A stretch of DNA of 64,000 bases from NCBI GenBank assembly GCA_034401795.1, contig CM067367.1, forward strand, positions 79,067,079-79,131,078, written 5' to 3'. The notes beneath the pieces were generated by a model, which was given only the letters and a program-made list of their open reading frames with translations, was not told where the DNA came from and ran no database searches. This stretch comes from Chaetoderma sp. LZ-2023a (lineage: Eukaryota; Mollusca; Caudofoveata; Chaetodermatida; Chaetodermatidae). How positions within the stretch are numbered: the first letter of the stretch is position 1; every line of letters starts with the position of its first letter. The position numbers and the translations under genes were made by a program. This document shows, piece after piece, positions 42,680 to 51,957 of this stretch.

Positions 42680-43582
42680 ATGCATCGCTGGAGGGATGGG
42701 GGGGGGGGGTGCCTGCTTGGGAGAACACCAGGTCTCGGGCACATGGACTCGCCAGGAGAGCCAGCTGCATATCAATCTGTTGGAATGATGGCAGTGGAAC
42801 TGGCATTGGAAAAGGTTCTTCCAAAAGTCAGGGGCATGGCGATATTGATACGGTCGGACAACTCAACAGTGTGTATCAAGGTGTGCCACTTGATTCAATT
42901 GTGCAGGAATTACTCGGTTGTTTTGAAAGCAGCTCACATTCCTGGGCGATTGAACATTCTGGCGGATGCTTTGTCTCGCAGACAGAGAATTCTGCCAACA
43001 GAATGGTCTCTCAACCCTCCAGTTCTGCACAGGATCTTCGAGCATTGGGGCAAACCCAACGTGGACTTGTTCGCCACAAGAGAAAATGCTCAAATCATAA
43101 CTTTTGTCTTGCCGATTCCAGATCCAAATGCCGTCGATACAGACGCTCTGGCGATAAGCTGGAGAGGGATGCACGCATACGCATACCCACCCACCATTCT
43201 TCTACCGAAGATATTGGTGAAGATCAGGGAGGAACCGTGCCTGGTCCTGCTAATAGCGCCGTTTTGGCCCAGCATGGCGTGGTTCACGGATCTTCTAGAT
43301 CTGCTAGTGGAAAACCCAGTGCAGTTACCCGAGATTCCAAACATAATCTCCCAGGCCAAGGGACGCTCCCTACACGAGCGTCCCGAAATGTTCAAATTGA
43401 CTGCGTGGATGTTATCAAGCAACGTTCCACGTCGGAAGGCTTTTCTCGACAAACTGCGAATTTCATCGCAGCTGCGAGAAGGAGGTCAACCTTCAAGTCA
43501 TATAACAACACGGTTAACAGATTTGCAGACTGGTGTGAAGGAAAGGGTATTGATATCTTTCAATCCACTATTCAGCAAATAG
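42680..43582 (+). CDS. DIRS part: RNase H and following region
   Basis: Contains IRSDNSTVCIKVCHLIQLC, HIPGRLNILADALSRRQRIL and VDLFATRENAQIITFVLPIP, then AFWPSMAWFTDLLDLLVENP. 'DN-T' and 'H-PG--N--AD-LSR' are the last two RNase H motifs. The 'DLFAT--N' block follows RNase H in DIRS elements. The first RNase H motif (YTDASLEGWGGG) lies just upstream at about 42670. Confidence 0.8.
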   Translation: MHRWRDGGGGCLLGRTPGLGHMDSPGEPAAYQSVGMMAVELALEKVLPKVRGMAILIRSDNSTVCIKVCHLIQLCRNYSVVLKAAHIPGRLNILADALSRRQRILPTEWSLNPPVLHRIFEHWGKPNVDLFATRENAQIITFVLPIPDPNAVDTDALAISWRGMHAYAYPPTILLPKILVKIREEPCLVLLIAPFWPSMAWFTDLLDLLVENPVQLPEIPNIISQAKGRSLHERPEMFKLTAWMLSSNVPRRKAFLDKLRISSQLREGGQPSSHITTRLTDLQTGVKERVLISFNPLFSK

Positions 43583-44407
43583 CAGACTTTCTCTGTGAGC
43601 TGTTCTTTTCAGGACTAGCTCCTGTCACAATTGCTGGGTACAAGTCAGCTTTAGCATCAGTTATCCCTTGTCTAGCCAACCGGGATAGTCCAGAGGTGGC
43701 CCAGTTGAATGTGATGGTGAAGGGAATGAGCAATCTCTGACCGAGACAACCGGCAGTCATTCCAGCCTGGAGTCTATCTTTAGTACTTAATGTACTGGCC
43801 AAGCACCCTTTCGAACCGTTGCGTTCTGCTAGTCTAAAGCATTTGACTCTAAAGGCGGTCTTTCTATTCGCAGCTTTCTCAGCTTGAAGGCGCAGTGAGA
43901 TACATGCAGTTTCAGCAGAGAGGGATCGATTTATTGTCTCCGGAGAGGGTCTGCGTCTACTGCCAAGAGCAGAGTTTATGTCAAAGAATCAATCTTTGAG
44001 ATATCCCGGCAAACCGATCATTATACCGAAACTAACTAGGTTTGATCGTGATGCCAGTGTCTGGTACCCAGTCCGTACTTTAACTACAAAAAACGGACAG
44101 ACTCGTTACGGTCGAATGATAGACATCTGTGGATCTGCCATATGTCGCCGCATCCATGGATTCTATCTCTCGTTGGGTAGTCGAATGCAGTCAGACTACC
44201 CATGAGATTGTGACTGGGCACCAGGTGCAATGCGCAAGGGCACACGATGTTAGAGGAATAGCCGCCTCGACCGCCCTTTACAGTGGTGGTCCGTTAGAGG
44301 ACATCATGGCTGTTGCACAATGGCAAAGTGAGCCCTCTTTCACGGATTACTATATGATGGATGTGTCAGACTCCGCCAATCCACTCGCTTTAGCTTTTTT
44401 GAAATGA
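43480..44407 (+). CDS. DIRS part: tyrosine recombinase region
   Basis: The N-terminal core-binding part reads STFKSYNNTVNRFADWCEGK and FSGLAPVTIAGYKSALASVI. The C-terminal part (44129-44407) reads RAHDVRGIAASTALYSGGPL and FTDYYMMDVSD. H-x-x-R within 'HDVR' and the downstream tyrosine are the catalytic signature of tyrosine recombinases, which in DIRS elements insert the circular DNA without target duplication. The region lies in more than one frame; part of copy A. Confidence 0.8.
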
Positions 44408-44757
44408 TAGTTATACGACCACACTGCTCTTCACCCTTTTTTTGGCATTTGTAAGAAAGAATTAAGAAGCAGACATGGTCGAGCGAGAGGATGTCAACCA
44501 GATTGTGTCACTGATGGTCGGACAAGTGAATGGTTGGAGGCGCCACGTCTGGAATCCAAATATCATGAGGTAATTCAAGATTGAGAGTTTTTTGTATTAT
44601 GTCTATATATCATGTTCATTCATCTTATATATTCATGCTCATTCCCAGATGACATATTCATAATCTGGGAGCATGGCAAAACAGCCCTAGAAGAGTTCGT
44701 CACATACATGAATGAAGCGCATCTGGAGAACGGCTCTCAAAGTGTGATACCAGCGAT

Positions 44758-44786
44758 CGAAAAGAAGAAGAAGAAGAAGAAGCTCA
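44758..44786. repeat. (GAA)n microsatellite in the Penelope-like element
   Basis: About eight AAG units interrupt the coding sense shortly after the RT catalytic region. Confidence 0.85.
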
Positions 44787-45519
44787 CCAGAGCATCAAAT
44801 TCACCATGGAATGCTCAGAAACACAAGTTTCTTTTTTAGACACACTGGTGAAACAGACACGGGATCATTCTATCATTGATCTCTACACAAAACCGACAGA
44901 TACCCACGGTTACCTGCATTATGACTCAGCCCATCCCTCATACTGCAAGGACTCGTCCCCATACGGACAATTCCTCAGGTTGAGACGCATCTGCACGCTC
45001 ATAGAAGACTATGACAGAAACAGTATCCTCCTACAAGGATATTTTGAAGCATGAGGCTACCCTACAGGCATCCTGAACAAATCCAGGGCCAAAGCCAGAT
45101 CACAAGACAGACAACAAATCCTCCACCCACCACCAAAAGCAACCTCCAAAACTCAAACACAAAGACCAATCTTTGTATGTGAGTTCACCAGAACAGGCAT
45201 TTTTCTGAAGAAAACCATAAAAAAGTACTGGCCAATTCTGGAAGCCAGCAACAAATGCAGGTTAGCATTTCTAGAACCACCGCTGTTTGGATACAGGAAG
45301 AACAAAACAATCAAGGACACGATTGTCAGGGCCAAACTCCCAACAGAGCACACCCCTGTAATACACAGAAACCCATTTATCGCATGCAAAACAAAAAACT
45401 ACCACCTGCCACAGGATGGAGAAAAACAGATTCTTCTCAAGCTCCCACATGGGCCTAACCTACAAGGCCAAAATCATAGGTAACTGCCAAACTAGAAACA
45501 TCGTCTACCTCCTAACATG

Positions 45520-45580
45520 TAGCAAATGCAACAAACAATACGTGGGAGAGTAGCAAATGCAACAAACAATACGTGGGAGA
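45520..45580 (+). repeat. 31-bp tandem duplication in the GIY-YIG region
   Basis: TAGCAAATGCAACAAACAAT and ACGTGGGAGA occur twice in succession (45520-45549 and 45551-45580). The duplicated DNA encodes the SKCNKQYVGE-type core of the endonuclease. Confidence 0.9.
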
Positions 45581-46418
45581 ATCCCTACGCACCTTTAAGA
45601 TCTGAATTCAGGAACACCTGAGATCTATATCAAACCTCCACAAAAGTGAGAGATACGACACCCCAGTCGCCAGGCATTTCAACAAACCTGGGCACTCACG
45701 AACAGACATGCAGTTCAGAATTATACAGGTTCTCTCATCAGACCCCGATGACGAAAACTCCACACCATGGAGGAGACAAAAGGAATGCCATTGGATACAC
45801 CAGCTCCACACGATGGAACCTATAGGCATCAATCTAGCAGGTTAGGGAACACCCTTTACCTGGACCAGCACGCCCACTATAGGCGGACACGCCCAGTACG
45901 TTGTTATTACATTTTTTAAACTAGGAGCTCCCACAGCTCATCTTTTAAATCAGAAAAGGTAAACCACACACTTTATCGCGACGTCGCCATTTTCGCCGCT
46001 GACAACAAACCCCATGACGTCATACCCATTGTCATCACTTCAGCATCTTTTAAAGATGCCTTCAAAATAACGGCATCCCTATATGGATACAAGCGCAAAT
46101 GCTCTGTCTCCCTCAATTCTTATGAAACAACAACAAAGACAGATACTCACCAGGCCTTGAGTCATCCTCTGTATTTATTTTTCATTCATTTTATTTACAA
46201 TTTTTCATACATCATTGAAAAAATACATAATAATACATATTTATATCGATTTTGTAAAAATTTGATACTTATCCTTGGATTTCCCAATACTTCCAAGACC
46301 AATAGAGGACAACCAACATAACTTCTATTTTGAGATATCAAAAGCCTATAAAACAGATGCTATATCAGAAAAAAGTGGAGCACAAAAATGCCCACTCCCA
46401 GTTGACAAAACTTCGCCT

Positions 46419-46445
46419 CTGATGAGTTCCGCTCAAGGAACGAAA
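46419..46445 (+). ncRNA. hammerhead-ribozyme-like catalytic core
   Basis: CTGATGA (46419-46425) is followed directly by GTTCC, loop GCTCAA, GGAAC (stem II, five perfect pairs) and directly by GAAA (46442-46445), then CGCCATAAAGTC. This is the exact order CUGANGA-stem II-GAAA of hammerhead ribozymes. A minimal stem III of AC/GT followed by C17 at GTC (46454-46456) can be drawn. I could not find a convincing stem I, so self-cleavage is uncertain. Penelope-like elements are known to carry hammerhead motifs in their terminal repeats, and this one lies about 570 bp beyond such an element's coding end. Confidence 0.5.
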
Positions 46446-46589
46446 CGCCATAAAGTCTGTATCAAAAACAGTGATGACTACACATGATCATTACCCACAA
46501 TTAGGCCAAAAAATTCTCCACTAAAGGAGTAAGAGACCCACGAACTTGACCGACCGAGACCATTAAGACATTCACCACCAAAACAAACT

Positions 46590-46915
46590 CAACCGTTAAA
46601 AAACCTGAGCCGCCAAAATAAAGTTTTTTCCAAAACCGCCAAAATGGACACAACCGGTAAAAAATCCACAAACGGCAAAAATAACCACAACCGCCAAAAA
46701 AGTTATAAAAACCGGCAAAATGGGAGAACCGCCAAAAAACTCACAACCACCAAAAAATACCACAACCGCCAAAAACGGTCACAACCGCCAAAAATGACAC
46801 AACCGGTAAAAAACTCACAACCTGTAAACTTGACCCCAACCGGTAAAATGAAGGTCAACTGGCAAAAATGTCTGACCAAACCGCCAACCCTCCAATGGGA
46901 AAACCGCCAATCTGG
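46590..46915 (+). repeat. minisatellite of ACAACCGCCAAAAA-like units
   Basis: About 20 copies of ACAACCGCCAAAA or ACAACCGGTAAAA recur at irregular 13-20 base steps. The unit alternates between CCGCCAAAA and CCGGTAAAA forms. Lies in the non-coding tail of the Penelope-like element. Confidence 0.88.
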
Positions 46916-46974
46916 TTTTTCTCTGCCCATATATGGTCAAGATCTACTCAATCCACAGGCTCACCCAGGAAGGG

Positions 46975-46982
46975 TATAAAAG
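46975..46982 (+). promoter_or_regulatory. TATA box in the Penelope-like terminal region
   Basis: GGGTATAAAAGGG surrounds the TATAAAAG at 46975-46982. It sits after the minisatellite and about 120 bp before DIRS sequence resumes. Likely the internal promoter of the element's terminal repeat. Confidence 0.5.
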
Positions 46983-47503
46983 GGATGAAAATTCAAGTCC
47001 AGATCATTCAGACTTTTGGTCTCACATTTGCAACCAAGCGTCAGGCTAAAATCCCTACGACATTGGTTTCCCGATCTGATTACGTAGTTATCATCATATA
47101 TATATATGTAGTTAACCCTCTTGGCATATTTGTGTTTCAGTCGAGATGCATGTTCGTGAGTTCTCTCCCTTTTCTTAGGAGAAAAAGGGCGGGGTGGGAA
47201 GTGATGCGAATGTGATTCGGTTCCATTAACTTGATGGTCCTTTTAGGTCTCCATTAATCAAGTTTAAGTCTAGCTCTTTCTCCAAGGGGCAAAAGTAGCA
47301 ATTGATGGCTTGCCCCTTCCCACCAGGTTACTGACTAAATCTGGTGTATATCAGAAGTAATAGAATGGTGAGTATTGATCGAAGGAGAATGAAGGAAATT
47401 TCAATTTCATTCTATTACGGACCCAGCCTCCCAGCCCCATGGAGGCAAGCCATGGGTTTCTCTTGTTTGGTGGCTATGCAAACAATATGAGCTTCATGGC
47501 AAA

Positions 47504-47535
47504 CGGGTACTCGGCAGTTGGGAGCCGAGTACCCG
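47504..47535. other. hairpin in DIRS right terminal repeat
   Basis: CGGGTACTCGG (47504-47514) and CCGAGTACCCG (47525-47535) are perfect 11-bp arms with a 10-base loop. Counterparts occur at about 38355, 53919, 61957 and, with a different sequence, 55219. Confidence 0.8.
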
Positions 47536-47849
47536 GTTCCAGGAGTCGGTAAAGCTTTCTAAGTCTATAGTCCTAGGGCCCAGCTATCAGGGCTAGCTGT
47601 ATCAGAAGTAATAGAATGGTGAGTATTGTTAGATCTCGGAGAAAGGGAAATTGAAATTTCCTTCACTCTCAGGCAGTTTAACCATTTGGTGGTTAAGCTG
47701 GAAAATTTCTGAAGACCACTGCAGAAATTGTTTTTGGTTCATAATACAAATTTTGCTACTACGGTGAAAGAGGTTTCCAGACTTTGGCTGTTATTCAGAT
47801 TTATTCCTAATACACAACAGACATTCTTTATGATGCCGGAAATATTCTC

Positions 47850-47938
47850 TTGAATATTTTGACAATAATCTGACTCAGAGCTGTTGCTGCCTATGGCAGG
47901 ACCAGGTCCCAGTCAAATTAGTTTCAACGTATTCAACA
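47850..47938. repeat. palindromic MITE, family M1
   Basis: TTGAATATTTTGACAATAAT ... GTTGCTGCCTATGGCAGGAC ... GTTTCAACGTATTCAACAG. Copy upstream of the BBS10 coding exon. Confidence 0.8.
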
Positions 47939-48522
47939 GCTTTCCTGTATATTTTATTTGAAATTGAGACAACAGAATTTCGAGACTTAACTGTTCTATT
48001 ACTAAGCCGGACAAAACCGGCCTCTGCAGTGGCCTTGAGGAATGTCCTTTTGCAGGGCAAGAGAAGACGATTTTTGAAAATCCACCAACAACTTTCAGTC
48101 AAATCGTTTTAAAAGTATTCAGTAAGTCAAGAGTTTTTGCTCCTGAAAATTATTGTCTGGTTGCTTGTAGCAGCGAAACAGTTAATTTTGCGCAACCGCC
48201 TATAAACTGTGTCCACGTGACCAAAATTCTTTAGTCGATGTAGTTATTCTACATGTGATCAGAACTCTGTCACTATTTGGAATTGCAAGCCTACACCCCC
48301 AACTTAAAGAATCATCAGAAAGTGATGGAGGTTGGCGTGTGTTTGAATCGGAAAATTGTCTCCCAGTGCATTTAAATATACATGTACTGTATTTGTTCAT
48401 GTCTAGACTAATTAATGATTAAGTATAAAACATTGGTCTGTATATGTATGGATTCATATATTTGACATATTTCTAATTTATTCATTTATTCGTGTGACAT
48501 GTATGAAGCATTAAATATGAGC

Positions 48523-48537
48523 TCTGTCTAATTTCAG
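48523..48537 (+). promoter_or_regulatory. likely splice acceptor before the BBS10 coding exon
   Basis: TCTGTCTAATTTCAG is a pyrimidine-rich tract ending in AG at 48536-48537, seven bases before the start codon at 48545. It suggests that a 5' untranslated or short coding exon lies upstream. The corresponding donor was not located. Confidence 0.5.
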
Positions 48538-48544
48538 AATTGTC

Positions 48545-50632
48545 ATGGAAGTATCAAGGGACATAGGTTTGGAAACATGCCTTTCTGTATCATATACCCT
48601 CAGTGCGATAGTGTGCCATGGGTTTGGACCCAGTGCAAAAAAAACACTGATTCAGTCTTCAACAGGAAAGGCCATCGTGACGAGTGATGCTGTTACAATT
48701 GCTGAGTCACTTCACTTGTCACATCCAGTCTCACAGATATTGCTCAACTCTATGCGCAGGCTAAGTGACATTTATGGTGACGGTTGTAAGACATTTCTTC
48801 TCTATCTTCATGGAATGTTGAGATCAATTAAGCACATTCAGAGAAATGAGATTCGGTTACAGATCTCGAGAGATGTTTATACAACAGCTTTAAACCTTTA
48901 CACAGACTTACATTGTCATGTGTTAGGTTACTGTGATAGACTGCAATGTCATGTTGATGTTGCGGATCTGAAGGAGGTATGTAGGAGAATAATATCTTCT
49001 AAATTGACAAACAATTCTCACACTGGATTATCGATGCACCTATGCAGTCTGATTGTTTCTTTTCTGTTAGATAATAAGGATCATACTAAGCTACATAAAA
49101 ACATTTGCCTTTCTGTATTTAAACAGCAGATATCTGAGGTGTTAGATAACTTTGATGCAGTCTGTGTGAAGACAAACAATGAGGTATATCAGAAGTCGTG
49201 TGTAAAGCATGGTGTTTTATTGAAAGGTTTGCAGACCACATGTCAATCATCTAGTAAGCATAATGCGACGGCTAGTTTGAAATTTATCATTGTTCACGCT
49301 TCATCGTCAGAGTGTGAGACGGATAGTGATGCAATCTTCAACCTTAAGATTTCAGAAGATTTAACAAACATATTATCTTATAGACAGATGCAATATCAGC
49401 AATTTACTGATGCATGTAAACAAATTGGTCTTAGGTTAATTTTATGCACAAATAAAATTCCATCTTCATTGCAGTTTTATTGTTCCAAAGCCGGTATTGA
49501 TACGGTGGAGTTCCTTGATGATTGTGATGCTAATCGGCTGGTGAGATTGACGTCAATACTACCTGTGGTCAATTTTTCACCAGACACTCCCATTGTGGAC
49601 AGTGTTTGTCATGCTTCACGATATGACATGGTCATCCTGGGAGGTGTAAAGTATGTTCATCTGGAGTTTGACCATTTAGAGGATATCATGCTATCTAGGC
49701 AACTAGTGGTCTGTGGCCCTACACCTGAAATGTGCAGTCAAGTTTCGAGTTTATTGTACAAATCTCTTTTATTGTTACACAGCTCATTTCAGTCTAGTAA
49801 GTTATTACCAGATAAGAGTAGTTCAAAAGTGAATAATTCGAAGGATAACATGTCTGAACGTTATAAAGAGAGTGACTTAAGTAGCATAGCTTGTGAAAAC
49901 AATGCAAATATCTCTATAGAGTTAAGTGCTACAGATGAGTCTTATGATTCCCCAGAAACTGGTGCTCATTCAGGGATGAGAGCATCAGACATACCTACTG
50001 AGACAGTATCTCATAATTCATCTGTGGTTGCCAAAACAGGATGTAAAGAGGATTATGATTTCTCATTATGTAACATAACACATGATAGGGATAGTGGTAT
50101 AGGATTACTGAATCCTTATTTAGAACATGGAACCGGTAGATGTAAGTCTAATGCTGAAGTCAAATCACTGATGACCAATATAAATGAAGAGTGTCCAAAT
50201 AGCGAGTGTGCATCAATACAGACAATAGTTATTCTTCCAGCTGGTGGATGCTTTGAGTTCGCTCTAGCGGATCACTTAGACGTCTTATCAAATAATTATT
50301 CGGATAAAGCTAATGTACCACCAACTCGATTCAAAATCTGCTGTGAGGTTTTAAAATCAGGGTTACTTCAGGTTCCACAGAAGCTGCTCGAATCTGCATG
50401 TGTGAAACCTGATGTATATCCAGGTATAAAACAAGAGGCTTTCCAGTGGCTGAGATCTGATCATATGCCTAGCATTGATTGTAGGAATGGAGCCCTATGT
50501 ATGGCACATGACTGTGATGTGATTGAGAGCTATGATATGAAGATGGCTGTGTTCCTGGCCGCAGTGCAAACCCTATCTCAGCTGTTAAGAATTGATAAAC
50601 TAGTGTCGGTCAAACAGATTGACAAGGAATAA
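48545..50632 (+). CDS. BBS10: BBS10-like chaperonin (Bardet-Biedl syndrome 10 protein homologue)
   Basis: This uninterrupted 695-codon frame encodes a divergent group II (CCT-like) chaperonin family protein. BBS10, from established work in vertebrates, acts with MKKS/BBS6, BBS12 and CCT subunits to assemble the BBSome for ciliary membrane traffic. Residues 27-36 (FGPSAKKTLI) and 41-70 (GKAIVTSDAVTIAESLHLSH and following) match the N-terminal equatorial region. G78-D79-G80 is the counterpart of the GDGTT nucleotide motif. Residues about 368-392 (VKYVHLEFDHLEDIM, QLVVCGPT) and 563-572 (LPAGGCFEFA) recall human BBS10 KRYVHLGL, VLCGP and LPVGGNFE. Residues about 415-545 are a Ser-rich acidic insertion, as in vertebrate BBS10 (723 residues in human). 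The start ATG has a G at -3 and +4. The C-terminal end (VFLAAVQTLSQLLRIDKLV) fits the equatorial helix. Confidence 0.88.
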   Translation: MEVSRDIGLETCLSVSYTLSAIVCHGFGPSAKKTLIQSSTGKAIVTSDAVTIAESLHLSHPVSQILLNSMRRLSDIYGDGCKTFLLYLHGMLRSIKHIQRNEIRLQISRDVYTTALNLYTDLHCHVLGYCDRLQCHVDVADLKEVCRRIISSKLTNNSHTGLSMHLCSLIVSFLLDNKDHTKLHKNICLSVFKQQISEVLDNFDAVCVKTNNEVYQKSCVKHGVLLKGLQTTCQSSSKHNATASLKFIIVHASSSECETDSDAIFNLKISEDLTNILSYRQMQYQQFTDACKQIGLRLILCTNKIPSSLQFYCSKAGIDTVEFLDDCDANRLVRLTSILPVVNFSPDTPIVDSVCHASRYDMVILGGVKYVHLEFDHLEDIMLSRQLVVCGPTPEMCSQVSSLLYKSLLLLHSSFQSSKLLPDKSSSKVNNSKDNMSERYKESDLSSIACENNANISIELSATDESYDSPETGAHSGMRASDIPTETVSHNSSVVAKTGCKEDYDFSLCNITHDRDSGIGLLNPYLEHGTGRCKSNAEVKSLMTNINEECPNSECASIQTIVILPAGGCFEFALADHLDVLSNNYSDKANVPPTRFKICCEVLKSGLLQVPQKLLESACVKPDVYPGIKQEAFQWLRSDHMPSIDCRNGALCMAHDCDVIESYDMKMAVFLAAVQTLSQLLRIDKLVSVKQIDKE

Positions 50633-50633
50633 A
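50628..50633 (+). promoter_or_regulatory. AATAAA overlapping the BBS10 stop codon
   Basis: The last codon and stop GAA-TAA followed by AA form AATAAA at 50628-50633. If used it would give a 3' UTR of only about 15-30 bases. A second AATAAA lies at 50979-50984. Confidence 0.45.
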
Positions 50634-50711
50634 AGGTGATTATCAGACTGATCAGCAATAATGTAGCGGAACAAGAGACCATCTGCATTTTGAGGATACA
50701 GAATGATGGTT

Positions 50712-50963
50712 CTTTAGCCCTTTTCACCATTTAATGGTCATACCGGCCAAAACTATGGCCTCTGTTGTGTTCTTGTGGGGTGTCCATGTATAGGCCATGA
50801 GAATACAATGTATGAAATTTTAGCCCTTAAATGACTGGCTCGATAACCGAGCCAGTCATTCCAGTGATAAATTTTCAAAAATTGTATTCTCTTGGCCTGT
50901 AAATGGACATTCAGTAGACAGATATTAAAACTTTCTTAACCAAATTTAACCATTAAAGGGCTA
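50712..50963. repeat. M2 palindromic MITE downstream of BBS10
   Basis: Outer ends TTTAGCCCTTTTCACC and ACCATTAAAGGGCTAA; inner arms TGTCCATGTATAGGCCATGA and TTGGCCTGTAAATGGACATT; centre GACTGGCTCGATAACCGAGC. TTAGCCC/GGGCTAA ends are compatible with a TA target duplication. It probably lies in or just beyond the BBS10 3' UTR. Confidence 0.8.
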
Positions 50964-51200
50964 ATGGTCAAGGTTTGTAATAAAAACCTCATGCATTTTG
51001 GTATTGTGAACGCCAGTTTAAAAACCAAGTGAATACTATTTTTGAAAATGTACCGATGCAATGTCTGGCTCAATTATTAAGCCAGTTATTCCAGTGGTAA
51101 TTTAAAAAAAATAGTCCTCTTGGCCTGCAAATGGACATTCTTTCAGATCTCTGGATGATCCATCTTTGGCCCGCTTGGCCATTAAAGGGTCATGACATGT
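50964..51200. repeat. second M2-type MITE, degraded left arm
   Basis: The centre reads GTCTGGCTCAATTATTAAGC then CAGTTATTCCAGTGGTAATT, and the right arm TCTTGGCCTGCAAATGGACA then CATTAAAGGGTCATG. The left arm is only weakly recognisable. Confidence 0.65.
50979..50984 (+). promoter_or_regulatory. candidate polyadenylation signal for BBS10
   Basis: AATAAA 347 bases after the stop codon; a plausible alternative to the one overlapping the stop. Confidence 0.35.
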
Positions 51201-51336
51201 GGTCATCTAAAGACCACTTGTTTTGAATAACCACCATCTTGTCTCCTCTCTCAGCACAATGATGGTGGTACTATGGACCATTTTAGATCGTTAATGGTCA
51301 AGATTGGTCGAGAAAATTCAAATATTTCCTTATTCA

Positions 51337-51445
51337 ATGTTAATTTGCAGACCAAGAAAATACAGTTTCTGACAATTTAGTGCTTATTGAGTCAGTCACT
51401 CCAATGGTAAATTTTCATTTTCAAATATAGTCTTCCATGTCTAAG
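51337..51445. repeat. diverged M2-type MITE
   Basis: AATTTGCAGACCAAGAAAAT, then GAGTCAGTCACTCCAATGGT and TAGTCTTCCATGTCTAAG. Confidence 0.55.
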
Positions 51446-51957
51446 AATATGTACAGTATAATATTACAGACATTATTAGAATACTGGACTAGGTCTGAAG
51501 AGTGTTTATCAACATCAGTCGTCATCCGATCTAATACCTATCAGCTCAGTAGGTAGCTTCAAAATCATTCTGAGGCGTCTATACTATTAATTATTGTTGG
51601 AGCAATCTGAAATTTCAATGGCATATCAGTCTAAAGTCAATTTCGAGTGTCTAAAAATAGTCAGTTATATATTATAACTGCACTTATGCATTGGCTCAGA
51701 CGAACACTAGATGGCAATCACAATGTAGTGCAGCTCTTTACCAGTGTTGTTTACTGCAACCCTTTCCATAGTAACAGAGTCGCTTGCATTGATGAGCTGT
51801 GAAAATGGGTACTTTTATTCAGTAAAATGTCAAGCAGTGTCCATACAAAATGTATGAAGGAAAATGGGAAGGGAAGAAGCCTTGACAATTAGTACATGTA
51901 AGAAAATATAATTTCATCACACATACACATGTTAATTAGTTAGTACACATTTATTAG
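51446..51957. other. no gene recognised
   Basis: Downstream flank of BBS10 with no repeat or frame that I can name. Confidence 0.4.

Larger units (their letters stand above)
44649..47105 (+). mobile_element. 5'-truncated Penelope-like element nested in DIRS copy A
   Basis: Starts abruptly in the RT catalytic region (DDIFIIWEHGKTALEEFVTY) and continues with DLYTKPTDTHGYLHYDSAHP, RLRRICTLIEDYDRNS, FVCEFTRTGIFLKKTIKKYW and a GIY-YIG region ending WRRQKECHWIHQLHTMEPIG near 45840. The same protein is intact at 59775-61619. A non-coding tail with a hammerhead-like core, a minisatellite and a TATA box follows to about 47105, where DIRS sequence resumes (TTAACCCTCTTGGCATATTT). Several frame disruptions. 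Confidence 0.83.
38249..47660 (+). mobile_element. DIRS retrotransposon, copy A (with nested Penelope-like element)
   Basis: The left terminal repeat (about 38249-38420) and right terminal repeat (about 47455-47660) are inverted copies (TCAATACTCACCATTCTATT ... AATAGAATGGTGAGTATTG). Between them are a gag-like region with an N-terminal Cys-rich block (39330-41557), RT/RNase H (41488-43582) and a tyrosine recombinase (about 43480-44407), then a conserved non-coding tail. The tail is interrupted at about 44649-47105 by a Penelope-like element. Inverted ends, RT plus tyrosine recombinase and no integrase define the DIRS group. It has only a few breaks and its ends are very similar, so it is fairly young. 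Confidence 0.9.

Noticed and set aside
46644-46979. Lys/Asn/Thr-rich 111-codon frame
   Set aside because: Translation of the ACAACCGCCAAAAA minisatellite.
51794-51815. TGATGAGCTGTGAAAA as a hammerhead core
   Set aside because: No stem II between the two core halves.
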